Below, one piece after another: positions 1-10,200 of a stretch of DNA of 64,000 nucleotides. Source of the stretch: Anodontia alba (taxonomy: Eukaryota; Mollusca; Bivalvia; Lucinida; Lucinidae); NCBI GenBank assembly GCA_964016985.1, contig OZ024823.1, positions 134,622,112 through 134,686,111 on the forward strand, in the 5' to 3' direction. The translations under genes and the position numbers were made by a program. The notes beneath the pieces were generated by a model. The model was given only the letters and a program-made list of their open reading frames with translations, did no database searches and had not been told where the DNA came from. The number at the start of each line of letters is the position of its first letter. The first letter of the stretch is position 1.

Positions 1-141
1 AGGAGTCAAATTACATGTTCATTTGTTAAATGTGGTTGTTCAATTTATTGTTTTCCTCACTCTTAACTCTGATATGTCGAAGTACGGGTATCTCGAAGTG
101 TTTCAGTGATTCCCTTGGAATTCGAGATAACGGGTCGACTG
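1..141. mobile_element. 3' end of a pogo/Tigger-like MITE (truncated by window edge)
   Basis: The segment matches, with substitutions, the right halves of two fuller copies at 34851-35154 and 47896-48547. Shared blocks include the stretch after AGGAGTCAAATTACAT and the terminal CGAGATAACGGGTCGACTG, followed by TA at 142-143. The inverted counterpart CAGTCGACTCTCGTT starts the copy at 47896, so this is the right terminal inverted repeat. A TA target site and CAGT ends fit the pogo/Tigger group. It has no coding capacity. Confidence 0.7.
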
Positions 142-143
142 TA

Positions 144-478
144 TTAATGCCGAGTGGACTCTTCTATCTTGATTGTTTGGAAAGCTCCATTGCCAATGAT
201 AGGGGTGCCATTTTTATTATCATCATGTTTTATGAAAATTCCTGTTTTAATGCAAACAGTGTAGATCCTGATCAGACGCAGCGTTTTCGCTTGGCTTATA
301 TAATAATTAGTAATATTAGTAAACATTAAGTCTAAGAAAACATTCTTGCGGACTGTCAGCTTCGGTTCCGAACTCGGAGGTCTTGTGAAACCCAGTTTGC
401 CCAGTGTTCACGATCTCGCCAGCAGCCTGGACAGTACGGTAAATCGTAAGTGGAAATAGCATGTAGAATCCTCACAAT
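144..478. other. Mostly featureless stretch with half of a GATCAG hairpin repeat
   Basis: I see no coding signal. Positions about 249-285 carry TGCAAACAGTGTAGATCC followed by TGATCAGAC, the left half of the hairpin family described at 43913-43982; the right half is missing. The rest is not recognised. Confidence 0.5.
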
Positions 479-543
479 GACATCATTTTAATGCTCAGCT
501 CGTTTGGTGAAAATTTTAGAAAACAACAATCTAAATTATTTTT

Positions 544-1524
544 TATGGAAGCGTCCTAGTGTCAGGTGAAAAAATTATTTGTCCTACGTAAGAGATAATA
601 AGTCCTACGTAGGAGATAGTAACTCCTAGGAGATAATAAGTCCTCTGTAGGAGATAGTAAGTCCTACGTAGGACTTAGTAACTCCTACGTAGGAGATAAT
701 AAGTCCTACGTAGGAGATAGCAAGTCCTACGTAGGAGATAATAACTCCTACGCAGCAGATAATAAGTCCTACGTAGAAGTTAGTAACTCCTACGTAGGAG
801 ATAATAAGTCCTACGTAGGAGTTACTGACTCCTACGTAGGAGACAATAAGTCCTACGTAGGAGTTACTAACACCTACGGAGGAGTTAGTAACTCCTACGT
901 AGGAGATAATAAGGAGATAAATGACATCATTTTAATGCTCAGCTCGTTTGGTGAAAATTTTAGAAAACAACAATCTAAATTATTTTTATGGAAGCGTCCT
1001 AGTGTCAGGTGAAAAAAATATTTAAGTCCTACGTAGGAGATAATAAGTCCTACGTAGCAGATAATAAGTCCTACGTAGGAGATAGTAACTCCTACGTAGG
1101 AGATAATAAGTCCTCTGTAGGAGATAATAAGTCCTACTTAGGACTTAGTAACTCCTACGTAGGAGATAATAAGTCCTACGTAGGAGATAGTAACTCCTAC
1201 ATAGGAGATTATAACTCCTACGTAGCAGATAATAAGTCCTACGTAGGTTAGTAACTCCTACGTAGGAGATAATAAGTCCTACGTAGGAGTTACTAACTCC
1301 TACGTAGGAGATAATAAGTCCTACGTAGGAGTTACTAACACCTACGGAGGAGTTAGTAACTCCTACGTAGGACATAATAAGTCATACGTAGGAGATAGTA
1401 TGTAGTTATAAATAACTACTTACTACTAAATCCTACGTAGGAGTTACTATCTCCTACATAGGAGTTACTATCTCCTACGTAGGACTTAAATATGTTTTTC
1501 ACCTGGCACTAGGACGCTTTCATA
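544..1524. repeat. Palindromic TCCTACGTAGGA minisatellite bounded by inverted repeats
   Basis: About forty copies of a unit near 21 bp, each centred on TCCTACGTAGGA or a variant, which is its own reverse complement, joined by GATAATAAG or GTTACTAAC-like spacers. A ~98-bp leader (about 479-577) is repeated at 922-1020, so the array contains a ~440-bp direct duplication. The left boundary GGAAGCGTCCTAGTGTCAGG (about 549-568, again near 992) reappears inverted as CCTGGCACTAGGACGC at 1502-1517. The whole looks like a non-autonomous inverted-repeat element whose interior has become a palindromic satellite. Because the unit is about 21 bp, reading frames stay open on both strands; I do not regard them as genes. 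Confidence 0.8.
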
Positions 1525-1785
1525 TTTTTTCTTCTTTTTTTTTTTCAGGAAACTTTATGTTTTGACATTTCATGCAAAATTGTTTTCTTAGACGACAATG
1601 TAAGGAGACAATTTGCTTGACTGAGAACAGGTTTCAAATTGCCGTTGCTACCGCTACCGTTACACTTGGCCGGACGAACAGCAGAATCAGTGAGGAACAA
1701 ACTCGAAGAACATAGCGTAAAAATGTATGCGTCCCTACCATGGCCAGGTTCCAAAGCGCCGTCATCGACTTAACATATTTTTAGG

Positions 1786-2394
1786 TACGTCAGCATCATA
1801 ATTGGACTAGAAACCAATGACATTCCATCTTATTTACTGATGAATCACGTTTTTGCCTTCAACGGATAGATCGGCATTCCAGAGTCTCAGTGACCGACGT
1901 CGAAGGGAACGCTATTCCGACCCCTCCGTGTCCGACCCCTGCGCACGTGAAATGAAACTGGTTGGTTTGGTGGTGTAGCGTTGTGTGAGGGCAGTATATA
2001 ATTCAACAACCGCACGCAACTCGTCATTGTCAATGGCAACTTTGCAGGGAAACATTACCGAGATGAAACATTGGCTCCAGTGGTTGTCCTGTACCTTAAC
2101 CCCAAACAGAAACGTCACGTCATACGGCATGTGTCTCTGTCGAATACCTTCAGCAACAGAACATTGACTTAATGCCGAGGTCAGCACATTCATCGTCACC
2201 CACAGAGCAGTAATGGGCCGTTCTTGATCGACGTGTAAGTCAACGTTAGCCGCAGACAGTTGGTGATCTGCGTGAAATTTCTGGTGCAGGAATGGAGCCG
2301 AGTCCTTCAGCAGCAGATTAGGTCTTTGATCAACTCAATGCGATGTCGATGTATAGCTGTTCGTGATGTTAACGGAGGCCATCCAAGTTATTGA
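1786..2394 (+). pseudogene. Tc1-like transposase relic
   Basis: The catalytic half of a Tc1/mariner-superfamily transposase, broken by frameshifts and stops. Starting near 1834 one reads FTDESRFCLQRIDRHSRV, the block around the first catalytic Asp. About 2030-2110 in another frame gives NGNFAGKHYRDETLAPVVV, the usual stretch before the second Asp. From 2281 one reads LVQEWSRVLQQQIRSLINSM and then GGHPSY and a stop at 2392-2394, the typical Tc1 C terminus. The DNARPH block is not readable. The N-terminal DNA-binding half and clear terminal repeats were not found, so this is a dead fragment. Confidence 0.85.
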
Positions 2395-2538
2395 CAGCTT
2401 GTGTGCATTTTGGTCACCTTCAACAGCTGTCCATTTAGCTTTCTGTTTTACTAGTTATGATTAAGAGTGGCATCGGGACCCAGGGTGAAGTTAGTCGGCT
2501 GTAAAAGTGCTTTAAACCCCCGGTGGTTTATTCTACTG

Positions 2539-2600
2539 ACCGTTCTGGTACCATGCTAAGCCAGTCCGAAGGACAAATATTACAGGACATTATGGCTGAG
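2539..2600 (+). repeat. Detached fragment of the retrotransposon endonuclease region
   Basis: The words TGGTACCATGCTAAGCCAGT and GAAGGACAAATATTACAGGA recur with few changes at about 3201-3245, where they lie inside the endonuclease part of the non-LTR element. This upstream copy is therefore a small duplication or a scrap of a second copy. Confidence 0.5.
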
Positions 2601-2705
2601 CAAATTAATTAATAATAATTAATAGCAAAGAACATCTTTCCGAGAAATGTCGAAAGGACAGTAATCCTTTTTTTACTAAAGGTCTAATCAAATGGAACAA
2701 ACCTG

Positions 2706-3535
2706 ATGGTTCTTCTGATCTTGGCCGGGGACATCGAAACAAACCCCGGTAAAGGATTGAAATTTTGCAGTATAAACATCAATGGTATCAGAGACAAAAT
2801 CCTGGAACTTATGGCTGTTCAAGATACAAAAATTGACAGCACAATTACAACTTCTGAACTGGTCCCGGAAACGTGTACATGTATGTATAGTGTGTACAGA
2901 AAAGGTAGAAATTCTCATGGTGGCGGGGTGATGCTACTCATTCATAGAGACACCTCTCACATGGCAATCATAGAATTGGAAAATAACTCTGAATCAGTTT
3001 GGATAAAAATATTCGCGTACAAATCTTCTTACTATGTAGCAAGTGGTAGTGACAGCCAAACGGGGCTGTGGAAGACTTACAGTTGTTTCGAGATCAGCTT
3101 GATCATATTAAGTCTCAGCATAAGCGTAAAAACTTCCATCAGTCCATGTACCAGGTGAGTTTAACTTCAGAGATATTGTCTGGCCTGCTAGGCGTACAAA
3201 TATGGTACCATGCTAAGTCAGTCGGAAGGACAAATGTTACTTGATATTATTGATGCTCATGGCTTGGCGCAAATGATACAATTCCCTACTTGTGATAAAA
3301 CACCTTGGTCTTGATTCTTACCTCTTTACCGGGCCAATTTCAGGATATTCACTCTCCAGACAAACTTAGTGAACACGACATTGTTTCAGGATTTTTAAGA
3401 ATCTTCATTCTACATATAAAGAAACCTCGGAGGAAAGTGTATTTATATCAGAAAGGTGATCGAATGCCGCTTAAGCCGGTGCTAGGGTGGGGGTGGGGGG
3501 GGGGGGGGAGGGGGGGGGGGAGGCGTATGTAGCCT
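2706..3535 (+). pseudogene. Non-LTR retrotransposon, endonuclease region with 2A-like N terminus
   Basis: The open stretch 2706-3158 starts MVLLILAGDIETNPGKG and continues with KFCSININGIRDK, the opening beta strand of an APE-type endonuclease, then HGGGVMLLIHRD. Downstream pieces in other frames read LLDIIDAHGLAQ (about 3238-3273) and SEHDIV (about 3368-3385), the latter near the endonuclease C terminus. GDIETNPG resembles the 2A-like motif known from some invertebrate non-LTR elements, but the final Pro is replaced by Lys. Frameshifts and a 35-bp G-rich tract at 3486-3523 break the frame. It belongs with the reverse transcriptase part at 3801-5160. Confidence 0.8.
3486..3523 (+). repeat. 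G-tract, candidate G-quadruplex
   Basis: An almost pure run of G with isolated T and A, with more than four runs of three or more G, which meets the usual G-quadruplex pattern. It sits inside the decayed retrotransposon and interrupts its frame just after the KPPRK-like segment (read here as KPRRKVYLYQKGD). Confidence 0.7.
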
Positions 3536-3800
3536 AGCAAACTACAGTGTTGCATATGAAGAGACTCAATCAAACCGATTTTTTTTTTCTGATTTTGTGT
3601 GTTCTTTGTTTCCAAAGGCAATCCTTTTTTGATTTATTTGAAACTATGAGAAAGGATGCGTTAGGCAAGGTATTCCACCCCTTAAAAAGAGGGAGGAAAT
3701 AGAGTTGCAGAATTAGACTGAAAGCGCAGAGGAACTAATTGGTCAATTCAATGATGCATTCAATAAAACTCAGTACAATGAGGTTCCATTAACCAGAAGA

Positions 3801-5160
3801 TTGGCCCCTTTCATAAATAGTATTGTGGTGTCTTCAGAAGGAGTGATTAAGTTCCTCAAAGGCTTGAATCCCTCAAAAGCACCTGATGAGCTTCATCCTA
3901 GAATTCTAAAGGAGTTAGCCAATGAACTAGGTTCAGTATTTGCGCATTTGTTTCAACAGTCTCTTGATACGGGTGAAATCCCCAAGGAATGGCTTCTTGC
4001 AAACATTTGTCCTCCCTTTAAGAAAGGGGATAGGGCTTTTGCTTATAATTATTGCCCCGTGTCCCTGACATGCGTGCCATATAAGTTGCACGAACATATA
4101 GTAAGCTCAAATATCATGGCTCACTTGGATGAATATCAGCTCTTGTCTGACAGGCAAAATGCATTTAGGAAAAGGCACAGTTGTGAAACTCAGTTGACCA
4201 CTGTTATAAATGATAGGGTAAAAATCTTGGACAAAGGAGGACAGGTTGACACATTTATTCTGGACTTCGAGAAAGCTGTTGGCACCCCGCCTCACGAACT
4301 TCTTAAAAGCAAATTATTTGGCCATGGCATTAGCGAACAGACACTCAGGTGGATAAATTCCTTTCTTTGCTACAGAATACAACGAGCTATTGTAAACGGT
4401 GAAACTTCGGAGTGGGTTCCAGTTTTGTCAGGTGTCCCACAAGGGACCATTATAGGTTCGTTAATGTGTAAATAAATGATATTTCCACATAAATTGACTC
4501 AAAATTAAGACTTTTCGCGGATGACTGAGTTTGCTATCGTGAAATCAGAGATACAGAGGACTCACTGAAACTTCAGAAGGATAGAGATAGATTAGGATGT
4601 CAGGCCAGAAAAACGGAGTATGAGATTTCAGCAAGTCAAATGCAATATAATGCAGATAACTAGGAAGAGAACAAATAAGATTGAGGCTTCTTACACTTTA
4701 GAGGGTACGGTCCTCGAAAATGTGGATTCCATTAAATACCTAGGGGTAACAATCACACATGACTTGAGATGGAATACACATATCAGCAACATGTGTACTA
4801 AGGCATTTATAATTGGTTTCCTCTGACGAAATCTTTATCAATGTCCTCAGGAAGTAAAAGAGGCAGCATATAAGGGACTTGTTCGCTCCATTTTGGGATC
4901 CCCAAGGCGTGGTTCTTCAACAAAAAACCGAAAAAGTTCAGAATAGGGCTGCTAGATTTGTAACTAGGAATTACTGCTTTGAAACTGGGAGTATGACTGG
5001 AATACTGGAAAAACTAAAATGGGAGTCTCTCAAGAAAAGGAGGAGAGACAGTAGACTGATTCTTTTGTACAAAGATCTAAAGGGTGCTGCCAGCATTCCA
5101 ACAGATGATCTTATCCTCCCTCCCAAATTAGGCGCAGTAGAAATCATCACTAATTGACTT
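3801..5160 (+). pseudogene. Non-LTR retrotransposon reverse transcriptase (jockey/CR1-like), degraded
   Basis: The frame 3801-4475 carries reverse transcriptase landmarks: LNPSKAPDELHPRILKEL, PPFKKGD, a YCPVSLT block (usually NYRPVSLT), QNAFRKRHSCETQL, then SGVPQGTIIGS. The FADD catalytic box follows near 4513-4524 in a shifted frame and is immediately followed by a stop. The LDFEKAVGTPPH block replaces the expected LDFSKAFDxVPH, so one catalytic Asp is lost as well. Later pieces at 4620-4826 (KYLGVTITHDLRWNTHI) and 4879-5157 (QNRAARFVTRNY) are the post-RT segment. At least three frame breaks make the copy dead. I assign it to the jockey/CR1 branch by motif style only. Confidence 0.88.
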
Positions 5161-5400
5161 TTCATAACCCCGCTGCAGGAACTGACATTTACAAGGGCTT
5201 ATTCTACTCTTAAACAATCAGAGATTGTAGTGCCCTTCCAGATTCGATTATTACCTCTGCTGAAGGTGCAGAGGATGGTGTGGCTAGGTTTACCTCTCTG
5301 GTATGTGCTAAGGACTAACGCCCCATATCACAGATCCTGGTGCATGAATGACATTAGACGTAACACCAGTAAAATATTTGATTCTGATTCTGATTGTCTA
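5130..5400 (+). pseudogene. Retrotransposon 3' coding end, first copy
   Basis: Continues the element above: the terminal coding block (ACATTTACAAGGGCTTATTC, then TGCCCTTCCAGATTCGA) leads into a non-coding tail ending in repeats of GATTCT at about 5379-5396. A second, divergent copy of the same block lies at 5740-6010. The tail is followed by CTAAAGGGTGCTGC (5398 on), which duplicates 5078 on, so part of the 3' region has been copied in tandem. Confidence 0.7.
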
Positions 5401-5589
5401 AAGGGTGCTGCTAGCATTCCAACAGTTGAACCTCTCTCCCCCCCACCCCCCACGCAGCCCCCCCCCCTCTATATTTTTAGGGGGTAGACACTAGCTGCTG
5501 AGGCCAAGCCTAAGTAACAGACAAAATGAAGAATACCCCCACTGAGGTTTGCACCTTCACTGAGGCATAGTGCTCATATAAAATTACAT

Positions 5590-5655
5590 TGATGGTGTGT
5601 GTGTGTGTGTTTTTGTTTTGCTTTCTTTTTAGTGTGTGTGTGTGTTTTTGTATGA
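5590..5655. repeat. GT microsatellite
   Basis: Two runs of GT (about 5596-5611 and 5632-5645) separated by a T-rich spacer. Confidence 0.8.
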
Positions 5656-5739
5656 CCCATTGTGACCAGTTCTGACATCTGTGCCACTCACAGAGAGGGT
5701 TCGATGGGTTTGACTGAACCCCATTTTGAATTATATTAT

Positions 5740-6010
5740 ATCTGCCCCAATAAGGCTCAGCAGAAATCGCAACTCATTGACTTTTCAGAACCCCATTACA
5801 AAAACTGACATTTACAAGGGCCCATTCTTCCCTCAAACAATTAGAATTGGATTCCCGGGATTGGAATGCCCTTCCAGATTCGACCAATTCCTCCGTTGCA
5901 GAAGATGGTGTGGCTAGGTTTACCTCTTTGATGAGAGCTAGGGACTAATTTCCCATATCACAGATCGTGGTGAATGAGTCATTAGACCTTTTACCAGTAA
6001 AAATTGATGG
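5740..6010 (+). pseudogene. Retrotransposon 3' coding end, second copy
   Basis: Aligns with 5130-5380. Readable pieces include FQNPITKTDIYKGPFFPQTI followed by the DWN.LP-type ending usual for this retrotransposon branch, the Trp-Asn block being shifted by an indel near 5850. It is a 5'-truncated second insertion or a duplicated tail of the same element. Confidence 0.7.
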
Positions 6011-6179
6011 TATTGGGAGAATGATTGGGACTTTTCAAAAAGCCTGTACTTGTAAACTTGTATAGTCTGGTTCAAGCTTTTACCTTAATATGTCGTAAAT
6101 AAAGCGTGTTGGAGTAGTTGTTTTATATATCTGTTAAAGTATCAAATATCGTATTCTAGCCATACACATTCAGCTGATG

Positions 6180-6206
6180 CGCTATATATATATATATATA
6201 TATATA

Positions 6207-6289
<83 letters not shown>
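6180..6289. repeat. TA dinucleotide microsatellite, ~110 bp
   Basis: Almost uninterrupted TA repeats; self-complementary and prone to cruciform extrusion and length change. It separates the retrotransposon debris from the vasohibin 5' flank. Confidence 0.95.
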
Positions 6290-6290
<1 letters not shown>

Positions 6291-6510
6291 CAACTTAGTA
6301 ATAATCTGACGTGAGTTTATTTTCGCTGACGTCGTAAAGTTATCGACTGCTTTTTAATAGCAGACCACTTTTCGATAACAACCAAAATGTAAACAACAAT
6401 CATGACAATTCGCACAGTCAAAAAAATTGGCCGTTCCGACCATTTAACATCCCCACTTTTTCGGAATCAACTCTCACTTATCTTACATACATGTTGTTGT
6501 TGGGGCGGTT

Positions 6511-6696
6511 GCACTTTACCGGGCACTACTATTCATCTGATTTCATAGTTACATTTAGTTGGGGGCTGCTGCCCCCAAACCCCTGCAACATATCGTCTGG
6601 ATCATATGTTCCAGTCGTACACAATTCATAAGAAAATATTAAGATGCAAACCTACACATATAACCTAGTCAAAATTAGAAGTGCCCGGTAAAGTGC
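6511..6696. mobile_element. Small inverted-repeat element, 186 bp
   Basis: Perfect 16-bp terminal inverted repeats: GCACTTTACCGGGCAC at 6511-6526 and its reverse complement at 6681-6696. An inner hairpin GGGGGCTGCTGCCCCC lies near 6560. I could not see a convincing target duplication. It lies about 230 bp upstream of the vasohibin start codon, so it falls in the promoter or 5' UTR. Confidence 0.6.
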
Positions 6697-6893
6697 ATTC
6701 TAGCCTAGTTGTTGTCACTGCCACATCCATCATTTTGAATATTTTTAGAAAATCTTTAGGCCCTTAGAATCTGTCCACCACTATTCGTGCTGGATTCGGA
6801 CAGAAGCGCTGAATTCAGAAGATACCTAGCCTGTTTGCTGTCGACAGATAGAGCATTTAAAGAGGAACATTTATTAAAATAGGTAAAATCAAG

Positions 6894-6965
6894 ATGATGA
6901 AACGTGAAATGAAGTTTGTGTCACAATGTCACAATTTGAACCTCTCCCACCATTTGGAACACTGA
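6894..6965 (+). promoter_or_regulatory. Overlapping upstream ORF of the vasohibin transcript
   Basis: ATGATGAAACGTGAAATG opens a 23-codon frame at 6894 that ends at TGA 6963-6965, past the main start codon at 6926 and in a different frame. If the transcript includes this leader, ribosomes starting here would bypass the main start, so the frame would be expected to damp vasohibin translation. The transcription start is unknown; a splice acceptor downstream of 6894 would remove it. Confidence 0.4.
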
Positions 6966-7246
6966 TCAGAGTATCAGAACCAATTGAAGAGGAAAAACCA
7001 AGGAAAGTTTCACGAAAGAAACTTAAAATGAAGCGCAATGTTACTCAGATTTCATTAAGAGATTCAAAATCTCGAACTGAGAAAACAGAGACAAATGAAG
7101 ATAATGGTGTTTGGTTTTTAGTAAACAAGAATGGATTTCCTGTTGATGACACCACATGGGACAGAATGTGGGAACATGTAGCAAAGATACATCCAGATGG
7201 ACCAAAGAAATTTCACAGTGTTAGAGGAAATACAGACCTCCCACAG
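6926..7246 (+). CDS. VASH: Vasohibin coding exon 1 (residues 1-107)
   Basis: Begins MSQFEPLPPFGTLIRV, a basic and acidic low-complexity N terminus, then the conserved block NGVWFLVNKNGFPVDD and HVAKIHPDG (residues 60-92), ending DLPQ. The donor CAG/GTACTA at 7247 falls after a complete codon (phase 0). The open frame runs a few codons further into the intron to a stop ending at 7261. Confidence 0.95.
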
Positions 7247-10200
7247 GTACTATCTTATTGAGCAGAGAATATCTGACTTTGCCTTTTCTACACATTTATC
7301 TATGGTCTAGTTGCTATTGATCTACAACCATATGTTGTCCATCCTGCGAAAATCAATCCCATAACCTCTGCTTCTTCCAGATCCACAAGAGTTGATTTCT
7401 ATAGATACTCCTTCTATCGACTCACAATCAGGCTCACGCTAATGTCCGTGATGTTCGGGATGTAATGTCCGGGATGTATGGGGTAGTGGTGTGTTGCACT
7501 CAATATTTCTGCTGGTAGTGGTCAGAATTTAATAAAGTTGGTATCATTTGAAAATTTAAGCTCCATTCTAAATGATAATTAAAAAATATTTTTCAATTTT
7601 TATCCCCTTAAAGCCAATTTTGGACTTTGAAATGTCCGGGATGTTCCAGATGCAATGTCGGGGATGTAAGGGTAGTGGTGCAATGTCCTTAATATCTCAA
7701 CTAATAATAAACAGAATTTAATGAAGTAAGTATTATTTGAATGTTAAAGCTCTGTTCTAAAAGAAAATTAAAAAAACATTTTTATTTTGTACCCTCTTGC
7801 AGTCCGTTTTTGACTTTAAAATGTCGGGATGTCTATTTCGGACTTTAAAATGTACGGAATGATCCCAGGTGTTAAGTGGGATTGACATTTTTCTTTAATA
7901 ACATTCATAAATGTAGTCTTTTATGTATCACATTAACTTGTAACTACAAACTTATAAAAATGTTAAATTTGTAAAACAAATATCTTGTGAAATAAACTGT
8001 GCAAAAAAATTTGAACATATATGATGATTTCAAGCGTTTGGTATATGTCCGAGATCATTCAGGATCACCATTATGTTGCAGAAGTAAAACAAAAAAGGTA
8101 ATATAAAATGCTATATGGTATGTTCAATTAGAAAAATTAGATATTTATTTATTTATTTATTTATTCTCTAAAACATAGATTATGGGTACGAGTAGTTTTT
8201 TTTTTCTTGAGTGTGCGGACAGTCTCAAAAACTGCACCCAAAAAAGTAAATAAAGTTTTCAGAATTGTTTTTTTTTTTTTTTTTTTTTTTTTTCTAATTT
8301 CTGCTCAAAGCATAGATTGTGGATACTTTACCCAAAATCTTGGTTTTAGAGCATAGATGTTGTATTTTTTTTGTTTATACAGGTTCGTCTGAGTAATTTT
8401 ACAGGTCATTAACTTAATGACGGTGTTTAACGACTTGTGAAGCTTTAACGACTTACTTAATGATGGTGTTTAACGACTTGTGAAGCTTTAACGACTTGTT
8501 TGCTAATTGCATTAACTCTTAATTAATTGGACACATGCCGCAATCGAGTTATGTGTTGATTGATGCGTTTAACTGATGCTCATTCCAAATGATCTTATCG
8601 ATAAACATGATAAATATATTTACAATGTTCGATTTTCTTCTAAAATGTGGTCTTGATACAAGGGCAGGTATACGTGAAGATAAATAATTCAATAGGTAAT
8701 CGAGTTATATCCCTTCTATAGTAAAATCATTAACCATTGTTCATAGATCATAGATCAATAAATGCAGTCATTAAGCACCAAGTAAAAACGTGTATGGGAA
8801 CAAACTGCTGCTGATCAGTTTTATCCGTGGCAAATTTTTTATTATTATGTCGAGTTTTCCGAGTTTTCACCGTTTCTGTAGTCCGTCCATACGTCATTCC
8901 GTCCATCCTTTTGTACAAATAACAACATTGACAGTGTTGCAACTTGTGGATCTCTCTCTCTCTGTGTCTCTCTCTTTCTCTCATGGGAATTCCAAGCTAC
9001 GTAATATTCAGTAAGCAGTCATTGATTTATATATGTATAAAATCCAAATCCAACAAAAACACTCTGGAACATTAAATTTCTATTTTACAACAACCGTTGT
9101 ATGATTCTGCAATTGAATGGGGTTAATTCAGTTGTCGCAAATTTATAAAAATGACGCATCTAAGGCATTGCAGGTCAAAATTCCGTGCGTTCAACAACAG
9201 CCGAATTCTTATGATTGTGGTCTTTTTGCAATAGCGAATGTGGTAGAGTTTTGTTTTTCTCCTGATTCTTTTAATCCCAGAATAATATACGACATATCAA
9301 AAATGAGACAGCATTTGATTGAATGTTTGGAAAATGGAAAAATGTCAGCATTTCCCAAGGAAAAAGAAAAGAGCAGAGGTAAACTTAATTCATTCACTTG
9401 CAAAAGCATAAAAATTCCAGTCTGGTGCTATTGCAGAATGCCCGAATGTATTGATGACATGATTTACTGTGATAATCGTAAGTGCAAGACTTGGTTTCAT
9501 AGAAAACGTGTAGGTTTAGGTTCCACAGCAAACGAGTGGTGATGTCCCTCTTGTGAACAGCAGCATATGTAATACATGTACAAGTAACAGCATCTATTTC
9601 AGATTGTTTCTGTTATCTTTTCATAACATATGTACAAGTTTTATTTGCTGATTTTAGTATTTGATTTTTTTAGTTTGATTTTTTATATATATATAAAACG
9701 CTAAGTATTATACTCTAACCTGTAGACTACAGTAACTGAACCCATTTGGATGTCTTAAATATCTCTTATTTTAATTTGAAACCCCATAAAGTAATAGGTT
9801 TTTTTTTACTTTAAAACCAGTTTGCATTTATTAAAAAGTAGTAATTGGTACCATTTTTATGAATTACGACAGGCAAAAGTCAATATCTTAAAGATACAAT
9901 ACCATTCCAATACATCCCACCAGCGTTCGCGGATCATCCCCGACATTTCAACGTCAACAATGGACTGCAAGAGGGTAAAAAATAAAAAATGTTTTATAAC
10001 TTTTTTTTATATTAGAGCTTTAAAATTGAAATGATACATATTTCATTACATTCTGGTTATTATTAGTTGAGATATTACAGGCAATACACCACTCCCCATA
10101 CATCCCGTACATTGCATCTGGAAATCCCACTAGCGCTTGCGGATCATCCCGGACATTTCGACGTCAAAAACGGACTGCAAGAGGGTAAAAAATAAATAAT

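Noticed and set aside
1009..1375. Open frames on both strands with SYVGDNK-like heptad repeats
   Set aside because: They are the 21-bp palindromic satellite read in phase; no start context, splice sites or non-repeat coding sequence.
544..1500. CRISPR array
   Set aside because: Repeats have no unique equal-length spacers, no cas genes, and the context is eukaryotic.
8748..9014. Frames over the CTCTCTCT stretch
   Set aside because: Low-complexity sequence in the interior of the long-TIR element; no domain.
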